The position numbers and the translations under genes are program-made. Below, piece after piece: positions 26,645 through 37,263 of a stretch of DNA of 64,000 nt. Under the pieces are notes generated by a model. The model searched no databases and was not told the DNA's origin. It worked only from the letters and a program-made list of their open reading frames with translations. This DNA is from Lutibacter sp. HS1-25 (lineage in GTDB: Bacteria > Bacteroidota > Bacteroidia > Flavobacteriales > Flavobacteriaceae). Each line of letters starts with the position of its first letter. Position 1 is the first letter of the stretch. The DNA is taken from assembly GCF_004121075.1 (NCBI RefSeq), contig NZ_RHLN01000043.1:1-64000 (forward strand), written 5' to 3'.

Positions 26645-27766
26645 TTAGTTTATGGAGTTAATGTCTTTTAAAAATAATGTGTTTGGTAATTTTTCGAATT
26701 CAATAAAATCAGTTTCGTTTAATTGTTTATGGTATGGCATATAATGGTGTTTGGTATCGTAATTTCGCCAAGTTAAAACCCAGCAAATTCCTGAATTTTG
26801 GATAGTAGGATATAATACTTTTGTAAACCAATTTTCTGTTTTAAGCGATTCTAAACCAGTTTCGGTAAAAGCATATAATTTATTTTTTTCGACAGCAGTT
26901 TTTTTAACAATTTCTAAATCCTGTTTAACAGATTTTATATAATCTTCGGCGTTGTTAAAATCGTAAATATCAATTCCTAAAATATCTACAAAATCGTCGC
27001 CAGGATAATAAGTTAAATAGTTGTCTGTTGGATTTAATTTGTTGGGTGAGTAGGCGTATAAGATATTGTGCAAGTTATGTTTGTCTCGCAATAATTCAAC
27101 AGTTTCTTGCCAAAGTGTTACATAATCTTTTGGGTTACAATTTTCACCTCCCCACCAAAACCAAGAGCCATTCATTTCGTGAAATGGTCTAAAAATTACA
27201 GGAATAGCTTCATTATTATTTTTTAATGAATGTAAAAAATCGGCAACTCTGCTAATCCAAAGTTCGTATTTTTCTCTTTCGCTGCCTCCTTTAATTATTG
27301 AAGAAACTGCAGGTGTTTTGTCCCATGAATTTCCTTCAGTTATAGGATTGTTTAAATGCCAACTAATAGTTATGATTCCTCCTTTTTTATGTGCATCAAT
27401 AATTAATTTTTTCATTAAATTAAAAGGAACTGTATCTAAATTGTATTCCTTACCAATTTCAATCCAACCCAAATCAAAGCCAAAAACAGCAGGGAAGTCA
27501 CCTGTTACTTTTTTTACATCACTTTGTATTTTTGTAGTATCATTTTTATAATTCCATCCCAAGCCATAAGAAGTAGCATCTTGATGACCAACAGCAAAAC
27601 CTTTTTTAGAGATAGCCTCTAATTTTTTGTATAATTCTATTACTTGTGTTGAAGCTTTTTTATCTACCAAACTTATTTTTTTTTGTGCAGGTTGTGTTGG
27701 ACTACAAGCATAAAATAAAATAAACGAGAATATAAAAAGTAAGATTTTTGAAGTAAATTTTAACAT
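26645..27766 (-). CDS. GH26 beta-mannanase lipoprotein
   Basis: A 373-residue lipoprotein (lipobox FYAC, Cys21). The GH26 fold is clear: GHQDATSYG at 60-68, ISWHLNNP at 134-141, acid/base Glu197 in FRPFHEMNGSWFWW and nucleophile Glu302 in AFTETGLES. It hydrolyses beta-1,4-mannan to mannobiose. It is the first gene of the operon GH26-SSS-GH130-epimerase-GH5-SDR. A -7-like TAATTTTG (27827-27834, minus strand) lies about 60 bases upstream, without a clear -33 TTG. Confidence 0.9.
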   Translation of the reverse strand: MLKFTSKILLFIFSFILFYACSPTQPAQKKISLVDKKASTQVIELYKKLEAISKKGFAVGHQDATSYGLGWNYKNDTTKIQSDVKKVTGDFPAVFGFDLGWIEIGKEYNLDTVPFNLMKKLIIDAHKKGGIITISWHLNNPITEGNSWDKTPAVSSIIKGGSEREKYELWISRVADFLHSLKNNNEAIPVIFRPFHEMNGSWFWWGGENCNPKDYVTLWQETVELLRDKHNLHNILYAYSPNKLNPTDNYLTYYPGDDFVDILGIDIYDFNNAEDYIKSVKQDLEIVKKTAVEKNKLYAFTETGLESLKTENWFTKVLYPTIQNSGICWVLTWRNYDTKHHYMPYHKQLNETDFIEFEKLPNTLFLKDINSIN

Positions 27767-27826
27767 ATGATATTATTCTATACAGTTATCGCAATTATGA
27801 TTGGATAAAGTTATTAGTTATATGTT

Positions 27827-27834
27827 CAAAATTA
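27827..27834 (-). promoter_or_regulatory. -7 element of the mannan operon
   Basis: On the minus strand TAATTTTG fits TAnnTTTG, 61 bases before the GH26 start. The -33 TTG is not seen, consistent with activator-dependent expression, but no regulator gene is in view. Confidence 0.35.
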
Positions 27835-27958
27835 ACTATAAAGTGTATTATTAGTTTGATATTATTTCATCAAAAGACTAACATATTATGACAATTTTGA
27901 GATTAGAATTTTGATTTCGGATTTATGAATCAGTAATCTTTAAATTTTTATAATAAAT

Positions 27959-27996
27959 AAAAAAACCATCTTTAATTTAATAAAGATGGTTTTTAC
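27959..27996 (-). terminator. bidirectional terminator after gltD
   Basis: AAAAACCATCTTTA, loop, TAAAGATGGTTTTT: a perfect stem flanked by A- and T-runs. It lies 19 bases after the gltD stop on the minus strand. Confidence 0.85.
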
Positions 27997-28014
27997 AAGT
28001 GTTAAATATATGAA

Positions 28015-29481
28015 TTACATAGGAGGTAAATCGCCTTTTCCTTTGGTAGGCAAATTACTTAAACCCATATTTAAATATTGGTCTACTTTACGTGCAGCTT
28101 CTCTACCTTCAGAAATTGCCCAAACAATTAAAGATTGTCCTCTTCTCATATCACCAGCAGTGAAAATGTGAGGTACATTTGTTTGATATTCTGTTGGTGA
28201 AGCTTTGTAGTTACTTCTAGAATCTGTTTCAATACCTAGTTGTTCACTCAATGTTTTTTCAGGTCCTGTAAAACCTAAAGCTAAAAGAGCCAATTCGCAA
28301 GGCCAAGTTTTTTCAGATCCAGGAACTTCAACTAAAGTTGGTCTTTCTCCTGTTTTATATACCCATTCAACTTCAACAGTAACCAATGCAGTTAAGTTTC
28401 CATCTTTATCAGCAATAAATTCTTTTGTTGAAATTAACCAGTTTCTATCACAACCTTCTTCATGAGAAGATGAAGTTTTTAACTTCAAAGGCCAAAACGG
28501 CCAAGGAGTAGCAACTTCGTCTCTTTTTACAGGAGGTTTTGGCATAATTTCAAAGTTAGTTACCGATTTTGCACCCTGGCGATTAGAAGTACCAATACAA
28601 TCTGAACCTGTATCACCACCACCAATAACAATTACATTTTTATCTGTTGCCAATACTTGGTTTTCAACATTTTGACCAAAAACAACTTTGGTTTGTTGTG
28701 TTAAAAAGTCCATTGCCTGTACAACACCTTTACTATCGGCACCTTTTATTGGTAATTCTCTTTTTTGAGTAGCACCACCACATAAAACAATAGCATCAAA
28801 TTTATTTAATTCTTCAACAGAATAATTAACACCAACATTTACATTGGTTTTAAATTCAATACCTTCTTCTATTAAAATGTTGACTCTTCTGTCAATAATT
28901 TCTTTTTCTAATTTGAAATTAGGTATACCGTAACGTAACAATCCTCCAACAGCATCATCGCGTTCAAAAACAGTTACCAAATGACCTGCTCTATTTAATT
29001 GTTGAGCAGCAGCCAATCCTGCAGGTCCAGAACCTACAATGGCAATTTTTTTACCAGTTCTTTTTGCAGGTGGCTCAGGTTTAATCCAGCCTTCAGCAAA
29101 ACCTCTTTCAACAATAGATTTTTCTATTTGTTCTATTGAAATAGGAGGGTTTATGATACCTAATACACAAGCTTGTTCACAAGGAGCAGGACATAATCTT
29201 CCTGTAAATTCAGGGAAATTATTTGTTGTATGTAAAAAAGATAATGCTTTTCTCCATTCACCTTTATGAACCATGTCGTTAAAATCAGGAATTAAATTTC
29301 CTAACGGGCAACCGCTATGGCAAAAAGGAATTCCACAATCCATACAACGAGAACCTTGTTTTTCAATGTCCTTAGTTTTTAATGGTATTGTAAATTCTTT
29401 ATAATCTTGAATACGCTCTTTTACAGCAATATTATTTTCGTCTTGTCTTTCAAACTCTTTAAATCCAGCTATTTTTCCCAT
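28015..29481 (-). CDS. gltD: glutamate synthase small (beta) subunit
   Basis: A 488-residue protein. It supplies electrons from NADPH to the large subunit for making glutamate from glutamine and 2-oxoglutarate. The N-terminal iron-sulfur region has CMDCGIPFCHSGCPLGN and CPAPCEQACVLG; the FAD site is GSGPAGLAAAQQ, the NADPH site GGGDTGSDC, and a second FAD motif FTAGDMRRGQSL is near the C-terminus. The length is normal. It starts two bases after gltB and ends before a strong terminator, so gltBD is a two-gene operon. Confidence 0.96.
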   Translation of the reverse strand: MGKIAGFKEFERQDENNIAVKERIQDYKEFTIPLKTKDIEKQGSRCMDCGIPFCHSGCPLGNLIPDFNDMVHKGEWRKALSFLHTTNNFPEFTGRLCPAPCEQACVLGIINPPISIEQIEKSIVERGFAEGWIKPEPPAKRTGKKIAIVGSGPAGLAAAQQLNRAGHLVTVFERDDAVGGLLRYGIPNFKLEKEIIDRRVNILIEEGIEFKTNVNVGVNYSVEELNKFDAIVLCGGATQKRELPIKGADSKGVVQAMDFLTQQTKVVFGQNVENQVLATDKNVIVIGGGDTGSDCIGTSNRQGAKSVTNFEIMPKPPVKRDEVATPWPFWPLKLKTSSSHEEGCDRNWLISTKEFIADKDGNLTALVTVEVEWVYKTGERPTLVEVPGSEKTWPCELALLALGFTGPEKTLSEQLGIETDSRSNYKASPTEYQTNVPHIFTAGDMRRGQSLIVWAISEGREAARKVDQYLNMGLSNLPTKGKGDLPPM

Positions 29482-29483
29482 AA

Positions 29484-32400
29484 TTAAGCAGTAATTTCTT
29501 CGTTAATTAATTTTTCATTCTCCAATCGTATTAATGCTTTTTTGTAATCTGTAGGCATAACTTTAACAAAATGTTTTAAATTATCAGACCAATTTTCTAA
29601 TATTCCAAAAGCATGTGAACTGTTGGTATATTTAAAGTGGTTTTCAATTAATTGTTTTAACTCGGCTTCATCTTTACTAGAGATTGTTTCAAATTCAATC
29701 ATTTCCATATTGCAACGTCCATTTCTGAATTTTTGTTCAGGATCAAGTACATAAGCAACACCACCGCTCATACCTGCAGCAAAATTTCTACCGGTATCAC
29801 CAATTACTACCACAACACCACCTGTCATATATTCACAACCGTGATCTCCAACACCTTCAACAACTGCTGTAGCACCAGAATTACGTACACAAAAACGCTC
29901 ACCAGCAATACCATTGATATATGCTTCACCGTTTATTGCTCCATAAAGAGAAACGTTACCAACAATAATATTTTCATTAGAAACAAAATCAGCTTCTTTA
30001 GGTGTTTTTATAATTAATTTAGCACCAGAAAGTCCTTTTCCTAAATAATCATTTGTATTACCATCAACGATCATTGTTAAACCTTTTGTAGCAAAAGCTC
30101 CAAAACTTTGACCAGCAGAACCTTTAAATTTCAATGTTAATGTATCTTCAGGTAAACCATTATCTCCATAAATTTTAGACAATTCGTTACTTAAAATTGC
30201 ACCAACACTTCGGTCTGTATTTTTGATAGGGAATTCGTATTCCATTTTTTCTTTCCTGTAAATTGCAGGATGTGCCCAACGGATAATTTCAAAATCCAAT
30301 ACGTTTTCTAAACCATGGTCTTGAGTTTCTGTATTGTATAAAGGCTTGTCTGTAGCTGGTTTGTGTAATATTGCAGATAAATCTAAGCCTTGTGCTTTGT
30401 AATGTTCAACAGCAGGTCTTGCGTTTAATTTTTGAGATTGACCTACCATTTCATCAACTGTTCTGAAACCTAATTTAGCCATAATCTCACGCAATTCTTT
30501 TGCTACAAAATACATAAAGTTAATTACGTGTTCTGGAGTTCCTTTGAAGTTTTTACGTAACTCAGGATCTTGAGTTGCAATACCAACAGGACAAGTATTT
30601 AGGTGACAAGCACGCATCATAATACAACCTGAAGCAACAAGAGGAGCTGTTGCGAAACCGAATTCTTCAGCACCTAAAAGTGCTGCAATAGCTACGTCAC
30701 GACCAGTTTTTAACTGTCCGTCACACTCTAAAACTACTCTGTTTCTTAAGCCATTTAATACCAGTGTTTGTTGTGCTTCAGCAATACCAAGTTCCCAAGG
30801 TAAACCACAATGTTTTAATGATGTTAAAGGAGAAGCTCCTGTACCACCATCGTAACCTGAAACTAAAATTACATCAGCTTTTGCTTTTGCAACCCCAGCA
30901 GCAATTGTTCCAACACCAACTTTAGACACTAATTTTACATTGATTCTTGCTTCTCTGTTTGCATTTTTTAAATCGTAGATAAGTTGTGCTAAATCTTCAA
31001 TTGAATAAATATCGTGATGAGGTGGTGGAGAAATTAAACCTACGTAAGGAGTTGAATTTCTTGTTTTTGCTATCCAAGGCAATACTTTATCACCTGGTAA
31101 TTGACCACCTTCTCCTGGTTTGGCTCCTTGAGCCATTTTTATTTGAATTTCCTGTGCATTTGTTAGGTAATTGGTTGAAACACCAAATCTACCAGATGCA
31201 ACTTGTTTAATAGCACTGTTACGGCTATCACCATTAACATCTTTTCTAAATCTTGCTTTGTCTTCACCACCTTCTCCAGAATTACTTTTACCGCCAATTC
31301 TGTTCATTGCAATGGCTAGATTTTCGTGCGCCTCTTGACTGATAGATCCGTATGACATTGCACCCGTTTTGAAACGTTTTACAATATCAATCCAAGGTTC
31401 TACTTCTTCAATATCAATTGGGTCAAAGTTGTTAAACTCTAATAAACCACGTAAAGTCATTAATTCTTTACTTTGGTTATTTACAGCTTCAGCATATTGA
31501 CCGTAAGTTTCGTAACTGTTAGATCTTACCGCTTGTTGTAATTTAGCAACTGTTGTAGGGTTAAACATGTGACGTTCTCCATTTCTTCTCCAACGGTAAT
31601 CGCCACCAATATTTAAACTTTCACTTTGAGCTATCTTTTTTAAAGGGAAAGCAGTTCTGTGTCTTAAATAAATTTCTTTTTCAATTTCATACAATCCAAC
31701 ACCTTCAATTCTAGATGGTGTGTTTGGGAAATAGATATCAGTAAATGAACTTTTTAAACCAACAATCTCAAATATTTGAGAAGCTCGGTATGATAATAAA
31801 GTTGAGATACCAATTTTATTCATAATTTTTAATACTCCTTTTGCAATTGCTTTGTTGTAATTTTCAATTGCTTTTTCTTCAGAAATATTTGTTATAACCC
31901 TATCTTTTACTTGTTTATGAATTAATTCATTGATAATATAAGGGTTGATGGCACTTGCTCCGTATCCAAATAAACACGCAAAATGGTGTGGTTCACGTGG
32001 TTCAGCAGATTCAATTATAATTCCAAAACTTGAACGTTGTCCTAGTTTAATTAATTCTGTATTGATATAAGCACAAGCCAATAACATTGGTATTGGTGCA
32101 TAAGTTTTGTTTACGTGTCTGTCTGAAAGAATTACAATATTACAGCCTTCAGTAACGGCTTTAGAAACCTCCTTAACCATATTTTTTAAGGCAGCTTCAA
32201 TACCGTTTAAACCTTTGGTAATATCATATAAGGCATCAACAGAAACAGATTTAAAATGAGGGTGGTCAATGTGTTTTAATTTATCAAGATCCTCGTTTGA
32301 AATTACAGGATTTTGAATTTTTAATTTCTGACATTGTTCTTCAGTAATTTCAAAAACATTGATATCACCTCCAACAGGTAAACTAAAATCGGTTACAATT

Positions 32401-33989
32401 TCTTCTCTAATACCATCTAATGGTGGATTTGTTACCTGAGCAAATAATTGTTTAAAATAGTTGTATAATAATTGAGGTTGGTCAGATAATACAGCCAAAG
32501 GAGTATCATTACCCATTGAACCGATAGCTTCGTAACCCGTTAAAGCCATTGGGGTAATAATTTTTTGAACTTCTTCAATAGTATATCCAAATATTTTACC
32601 TCTATTGTTTAAGCTTGTTTCTTCATTTGGACACATATTACCAGTGTAAGGTACACTTGCTAATGGTAGTAAATTTTTATCCAACCATTGTCTGTACGGT
32701 CTTTTTGAAACAACTTCTTGCTTAATTTCTTCGTCGTTGATAATTCTTCCAGCATTCATATCAACCAAAAACATTTTACCTGGTTCTAAACGACCATGTT
32801 TAACAACGTTTTCAGGTTTGATATCTAATACACCAGTTTCAGAAGACATAACTACGTTACCATCTTTTGTAACGGTATATCTAGAAGGACGCAGACCATT
32901 TCTATCTAATACAGCTCCAATAAAATTACCATCGGTAAAAGGTACAGATGCAGGTCCATCCCAAGGCTCCATAATACAAGCATTGTATTGGTAGAAAGCC
33001 TTTTTGTCGTCACTCATTGTTTTGTCTTTTTCCCAAGCTTCAGGCACCATCATCATCATAACTTCAGGCAGCGTACGTCCAGTCATCAATAACAATTCAA
33101 CAACCATATCCATAGAAGCTGAATCTGATTTTCCTTCAATAACTATTGGGAAAAGTTTTTTAATATCTTCACCAAATATATCGCTTTGCATCATTGCTTC
33201 ACGCGCTTTCATACGGTTTACGTTTCCACGAAGTGTGTTAATTTCACCGTTGTGACACATATATTTAAATGGTTGTGCCAAATCCCATGAAGGGAATGTA
33301 TTTGTTGAAAAACGTTGATGTACAAGTGCTAAACGAGTTACTACGTCTGGATTTGATAAATCTGTATAATAATTTCTAATATCTTCAGGCATTAACAATC
33401 CTTTGTAAATAATTGTTGTTGAAGAAAAACTTGGAAAATAGAATTTTGATCGATCAGATAGTTTTGAGTTTTCTACTATATGTTCTGAAATTTTACGAGC
33501 AGCAAATAATTTGGCATTGAATTGGTTTTCTGTTAAATCTAATCCATTTTTACCAATAAAAACTTGCTCAATAGTTGGCTCAATTTTAGAGGCAACATAC
33601 CCAAGGTGTGCTTTATTTACAGGTACTTTTCTCCATCCTAAAACAGCTAGTCCTTGTTTGTTAATTTCAGTTTCTAATACTTTTTTACAAAAGTTAAGCT
33701 GATTTTCGCTAGGAGGTAAAAAAGTCATACCAACAGCGTATTCTCTTGGTTCAGGTAAATTAAATGATGTGTTTTTTACAAAAAACTCATGTGGGATATC
33801 AATTAAAATACCAGCTCCGTCTCCTGTTTTACCATCAGAACTTACAGCACCTCTGTGCTCAAGCTTTATTAAAATTTCTAAAGCATCGTGAATAATTTTA
33901 TTTGATTTTTCACCTTTTAGGTTACAAATAAATCCTGCGCCGCAATTATCTCTTTCAAATTCTGGAAGGTAAAGACCCTGTTTTATCAT
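29484..33989 (-). CDS. gltB: glutamate synthase large (alpha) subunit
   Basis: A 1501-residue protein, full length. The class II amidotransferase domain starts with [10 protein letters not shown] (Cys16 becomes the N-terminal nucleophile after processing). The central domain and the FMN-binding synthase domain follow, with [13 protein letters not shown] and [13 protein letters not shown]; the 3Fe-4S cysteines are in [19 protein letters not shown]; the C-terminal GXGXG beta-helix has [17 protein letters not shown]. It makes glutamate in the cytoplasm with gltD. A near-perfect promoter lies upstream (34018-34048). Several long frames antisense to it are shadows. Confidence 0.97.
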   Translation of the reverse strand: MIKQGLYLPEFERDNCGAGFICNLKGEKSNKIIHDALEILIKLEHRGAVSSDGKTGDGAGILIDIPHEFFVKNTSFNLPEPREYAVGMTFLPPSENQLNFCKKVLETEINKQGLAVLGWRKVPVNKAHLGYVASKIEPTIEQVFIGKNGLDLTENQFNAKLFAARKISEHIVENSKLSDRSKFYFPSFSSTTIIYKGLLMPEDIRNYYTDLSNPDVVTRLALVHQRFSTNTFPSWDLAQPFKYMCHNGEINTLRGNVNRMKAREAMMQSDIFGEDIKKLFPIVIEGKSDSASMDMVVELLLMTGRTLPEVMMMMVPEAWEKDKTMSDDKKAFYQYNACIMEPWDGPASVPFTDGNFIGAVLDRNGLRPSRYTVTKDGNVVMSSETGVLDIKPENVVKHGRLEPGKMFLVDMNAGRIINDEEIKQEVVSKRPYRQWLDKNLLPLASVPYTGNMCPNEETSLNNRGKIFGYTIEEVQKIITPMALTGYEAIGSMGNDTPLAVLSDQPQLLYNYFKQLFAQVTNPPLDGIREEIVTDFSLPVGGDINVFEITEEQCQKLKIQNPVISNEDLDKLKHIDHPHFKSVSVDALYDITKGLNGIEAALKNMVKEVSKAVTEGCNIVILSDRHVNKTYAPIPMLLACAYINTELIKLGQRSSFGIIIESAEPREPHHFACLFGYGASAINPYIINELIHKQVKDRVITNISEEKAIENYNKAIAKGVLKIMNKIGISTLLSYRASQIFEIVGLKSSFTDIYFPNTPSRIEGVGLYEIEKEIYLRHRTAFPLKKIAQSESLNIGGDYRWRRNGERHMFNPTTVAKLQQAVRSNSYETYGQYAEAVNNQSKELMTLRGLLEFNNFDPIDIEEVEPWIDIVKRFKTGAMSYGSISQEAHENLAIAMNRIGGKSNSGEGGEDKARFRKDVNGDSRNSAIKQVASGRFGVSTNYLTNAQEIQIKMAQGAKPGEGGQLPGDKVLPWIAKTRNSTPYVGLISPPPHHDIYSIEDLAQLIYDLKNANREARINVKLVSKVGVGTIAAGVAKAKADVILVSGYDGGTGASPLTSLKHCGLPWELGIAEAQQTLVLNGLRNRVVLECDGQLKTGRDVAIAALLGAEEFGFATAPLVASGCIMMRACHLNTCPVGIATQDPELRKNFKGTPEHVINFMYFVAKELREIMAKLGFRTVDEMVGQSQKLNARPAVEHYKAQGLDLSAILHKPATDKPLYNTETQDHGLENVLDFEIIRWAHPAIYRKEKMEYEFPIKNTDRSVGAILSNELSKIYGDNGLPEDTLTLKFKGSAGQSFGAFATKGLTMIVDGNTNDYLGKGLSGAKLIIKTPKEADFVSNENIIVGNVSLYGAINGEAYINGIAGERFCVRNSGATAVVEGVGDHGCEYMTGGVVVVIGDTGRNFAAGMSGGVAYVLDPEQKFRNGRCNMEMIEFETISSKDEAELKQLIENHFKYTNSSHAFGILENWSDNLKHFVKVMPTDYKKALIRLENEKLINEEITA

Positions 33990-34017
33990 ACTGTATTTAT
34001 TTATTTAACAATGTTCA

Positions 34018-34048
34018 CAAAAATAGATAAAATAGTGTAAGACTTCAA
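34018..34048 (-). promoter_or_regulatory. gltBD promoter
   Basis: On the minus strand: TTG (34048-34046), 20 bases, TATTTTTG (34025-34018). This fits the Bacteroidota sigma consensus TTG-N(19-21)-TAnnTTTG exactly, about 28 bases before the gltB start. Confidence 0.7.
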
Positions 34049-34135
34049 GGGGAATTACGAAAACGGAAAAATTGGTTTAAAGAAGTGCGTATTTCCATAA
34101 AATTCTAATTGAAACAATTATTATCAAAACTGCAG

Positions 34136-34489
34136 TCCCATATGGTGCCTGCAATTTTTATTTCATTTCAAATGACTGGTAATCCAATACCGCAATTAGG
34201 ATTTGGAAGTTCTGGTGAAGATGGTGTTTTTTTATTAGATAAGTTAGATGGATTGTCTGAACAACTTGGTTTTCATGAATATACATCAGGAAGTAAATCA
34301 ATGATTGATGTTTTTGCAATTACAACTGCTTTAATGGTTGGTACAGCTGGCTTACCGCACGTAATAGTTCGTTTTTTTACAGTACCAAGAGTAAAAGATG
34401 CACGTGTTTCAGCAGGTTGGGCTTTGTTTTTTATAGCTATTTTATACACAACAGTGCCTGCAGTTGCCGTTTATAAAATAGCACTATAA
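34136..34489 (+). pseudogene. fragment of cation:acetate symporter (VC_2705-type SSS)
   Basis: The frame from TTG 34109 encodes 126 residues, of which about 115 (from HMVPAIFISFQMTGNPIPQL onward through SMIDVFAITTALMVGTAGLP and VIVRFFTVPRVKDARVSAGW) match the middle of VC_2705-family sodium:acetate symporters, normally about 570 residues. The true N-terminus and everything after IAILYTTVPAVAVYKI are absent. The last codon is followed by a terminator-like hairpin that overlaps the stop. A fragment this size cannot transport. Confidence 0.8.
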
Positions 34490-34512
34490 AAATGTAGTGC
34501 TATTTTTTAGTA
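34478..34512 (+). terminator. terminator-like hairpin overlapping the symporter fragment's stop
   Basis: AATAGCACTA, loop TAAAAATG, TAGTGCTATT and a T-run. The left arm is the last codons of the symporter fragment. It could be a chance product of the deletion junction. Confidence 0.5.
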
Positions 34513-34536
34513 TATTTAAAGTAAAATTAACAATCT

Positions 34537-34716
34537 GTGAAAAAAAGACATCAGCAAAAACTAATTGTAATATCATTTATATTGGTCTGTTTATTTAACA
34601 TACCAATTGTGTTATTGTTTAGTAAAAGTGGTAGTATTTTTGGATTTCCGGTATTGTATTTTTACATATTTTTTGTTAAACTTAATAATTCCATATGGTT
34701 TTTTAACCAAGTTTAG
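34537..34716 (+). pseudogene. small membrane protein, truncated/fused C-terminus
   Basis: A GTG-start frame of 59 residues: VKKRHQQKLIVISFILVCLF, then NIPIVLLFSKSGSIFGFPVL and a short tail. The first 47 residues are a two-helix membrane protein of the kind found just upstream of symporter-type histidine kinases in Flavobacteria. The last 12 residues (KLNNSIWFFNQV) do not fit and overlap the kinase fragment, so the junction near 34680 has cut the second helix. It is too short for a standard frame list. Confidence 0.5.
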
Positions 34717-35590
34717 CAAAGCTGAATCTTTTGAAAACACCGAATCAATTAAAAATATTCGTCGAATTTCAATTTTTTCACTAATTATTTTGGCTTATTT
34801 TTTCTATAGAAGTTTTACATTAGACCACTCATTAGTTTCAATAGGGTTAATTTCATTTGTGTTAATAGCACAACTTGCACCTGCATTTTTTGGTGGTATT
34901 TTTTGGCGAAGAGGTGTTTCAAAAGGAGCTGTTTATGGTATTGTTGTTGGTGTTTTAATTACCATTTATACTTTGGTAATTCCGTTTACAATTGATGCCC
35001 AATTAATTTCAAGTTCTTTTGTAAAAGAAGGTTTGTTAGGTGTTACAATGTTGCATCCATACCAGCTTTTTGGTTTACATTTTTTAGAGCCAGTACCTCA
35101 CGCATTTTTTTGGAGTTTGTTTTTTAACATCCTTGTTTTTGTTCTGTATTCGGTAAATGCAATAGGTAATTATCGTGAGCGTAATTTTGCTGAAATGTTT
35201 GTTGATAGCTCAAAATATGCTGCTATGCATGAAGATGCTTATGTTTGGAAAGGCGAAGCTTATGTAAAAGATATCCGAAAAGTTTTGACTCGTTTTTTGG
35301 GTGAACAAAGAACTGAAAGAGCTTTGAATTTGTTTTACATAAAATACAATATTGATAAAAGTGATCAGGTAGCTGATGCTCGTTTGGTAAATTTTTCTGA
35401 AAAATTATTAACGGGTAGTATTGGAAGTGCTTCATCTCGAATTTTAATTTCTTCAGTAGTAAAAGAAGAAGAAATTAGTTTGCCCGAAGTTTTAAAAATT
35501 TTAGATGAAACTCAAAAAGCAAAAGAGTCTAATAAGCATTTGCAAGAGCGCGATAAGCAAAAAGATGAATTTTTAGATACCGTTGCAATA
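34682..35590 (+). pseudogene. fragment of symporter-linked sensor histidine kinase (CbrA-like)
   Basis: The open frame runs 34607-35650. Its middle matches the last membrane helices of the SSS module (RRISIFSLIILAYFFYR, LISFVLIAQLAPAFFGGIFW, KGAVYGIVVGVLITIYTLVI) and the following STAC-like linker (LTRFLGEQRTERALNLFYIK) of CbrA-like kinases. It stops at QERDKQKDEFLDTV, where TxELRTPL of the HisKA box should come. About 400 N-terminal residues and the whole catalytic part are missing. After 35590 the same bases continue in another frame as propionyl-CoA synthetase. Confidence 0.8.
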
Positions 35591-36345
35591 ATGGATATGG
35601 AGACCAAGTTGCAATTATCTACGATTCGCCAGTTACACAACAAAAAGTAAGTTTTACTTTTAACGAAGTGCAAAGTGAAGTAGCGAGATTGGCTGGTGGG
35701 TTACGTGATTTAGGTGTTAAAAAGGGAGATACCGTAATTATTTATATGCCTATGATGCCACGCGCCACATTTAGTATGTTGGCTTGTGCGCGTATTGGTG
35801 CTATTCATTCAGTTGTTTTTGGTGGTTTTGCGCCACATGAGTTGGCAATTAGAATAGATGATTGTAAGCCAAAAGTAATTATTACTGCGACTTCGGGAAT
35901 GGAAGTTGACCGATTGATAGCTTACAAACCTTTGGTTGATGAGGCTGTACAGTTGGCCACTCACAAACCAGATAAAGTTATTGTTTACCAACGTAATTTA
36001 GGTGCTAATAATCCAAAAACTGAACGTTATATTAGTTATAAAAAGTTGGTAAAAAAATCGGAGCCAGTTGGTTGTGTTGAAATGAATTCTTCAGATCCGT
36101 TATATATTTTATACACTTCAGGGACTACAGGAAAACCAAAAGGTATTTTAAGAGATACAGGTGGTTATGCTGTGGCTTTAAAATATTCAATGAAAAATGT
36201 ATATGGTGTTGATGAAGGTGATACTTTTTGGGCGGCATCAGATGTAGGTTGGGTAGTTGGGCATAGTTACATTGTTTATGGCCCGCTAATTAATAGAAAT
36301 ACAACCATTGTTTTTGAAGGAAAACCAATTAAAACGCCCGATGCA
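35585..36345 (+). pseudogene. prpE: fragment of propionyl-CoA synthetase
   Basis: Homology starts upstream of the GTG at 35668, with NNGYGDQVAIIYDSPVTQQK, and runs through KKGDTVIIYMPMMPRATFSM, SVVFGGFAPHELAIRIDDCK, the AMP-binding motif LYILYTSGTTGKPKG and ASDVGWVVGHSYIVYGPL, to EGKPIKTPDA. There it breaks: the next residues STNFK and a stop are foreign. The N-terminal third and C-terminal domain with the catalytic Lys are gone. It would normally activate propionate to propionyl-CoA. Confidence 0.82.
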
Positions 36346-37200
36346 AGTACTAATTTTAAATAAAAGAGGAGACGATTTGGCTATTATTTGGGAACCAAAC
36401 GATCCAAACGAAACCAATAGAACTTTTACTTACAAAGAATTACATGCTGAGGTTTGTAAATTTTCCAATGTGTTAAAAAACAAAGGTATAGAAAAAGGAG
36501 ATCGCGTTTGTATATATATGCCTATGGTACCAGAATTGGCAATTGCAGTTTTAGCTTGTGCCAGAATTGGAGCGGTACACTCTGTAGTATTTGCTGGGTT
36601 TTCAGCAGTAGCACTTTCAACAAGAATTAACGATGCAGAGTGTAAAATGTTACTGACTTCTGATGGTGTTTTTAGAGGAAATAAAGCGGTTGATTTTAAA
36701 ACAATTGTAGATGAAGCTCTAGAAACTTGTCCAACTATAGAGGCTTCAATAGTTTTAAATAGAGTGAACGGAGATGTTAATATGAAAGCAGGTCGAGATG
36801 TTTGGTGGCACGATGAAATTGCTAAAGTAGACGCTACTTGCCCAGCTGAAGTTATGGATGCAGAGGATATGTTATTTATTTTATACACTTCAGGATCAAC
36901 AGGAAAACCAAAAGGAATGGTGCATAGTTGTGCTGGTTATATGGTGCATACAGCTTATAGTTTTAAAAATGTATTCCAATATACACACGGAGATGTTTAT
37001 TTTTGTACTGCTGATATTGGTTGGATTACCGGACATTCGTATATTGTTTACGGTCCATTGGCCGCAGGTGCAACCACTTTAATGTTTGAAGGTGTTCCTT
37101 CGTACCCAGATTATAGTCGTTTTTGGCAAATTGTCGAAAAATACAAAGTCAATCAATTTTACACAGCACCAACTGCAATTAGAGCATTGGCAGCTCGATT
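36346..37200 (+). pseudogene. acs: fragment of acetyl-CoA synthetase
   Basis: From about KRGDDLAIIWEPNDPNE through NKGIEKGDRVCIYMPMVPEL, the AMP-binding motif FILYTSGSTGKPKGMVHS and DIGWITGHSYIVYGPLAAGA to QFYTAPTAIRALAAR. About 285 residues of a normal 630-650 remain: the first 80 or so and the entire C-terminal domain are missing. The open frame (36308-37435) continues with unrelated residues antisense to the oxidoreductase. It would convert acetate, ATP and CoA to acetyl-CoA. Confidence 0.85.
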
Positions 37201-37263
37201 CTATTCAAGAGAACCTAAAGTTTCAAATACCAACCAGTTATTCATAGTTGCTGTATCTATATC

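Noticed and set aside
29733-33702. Several + strand frames of 60-95 residues inside gltB
   Set aside because: They are antisense shadows of a complete, well-conserved glutamate synthase gene.
36430-36888. 152-residue minus-strand frame
   Set aside because: It is antisense to clearly conserved acetyl-CoA synthetase sequence.
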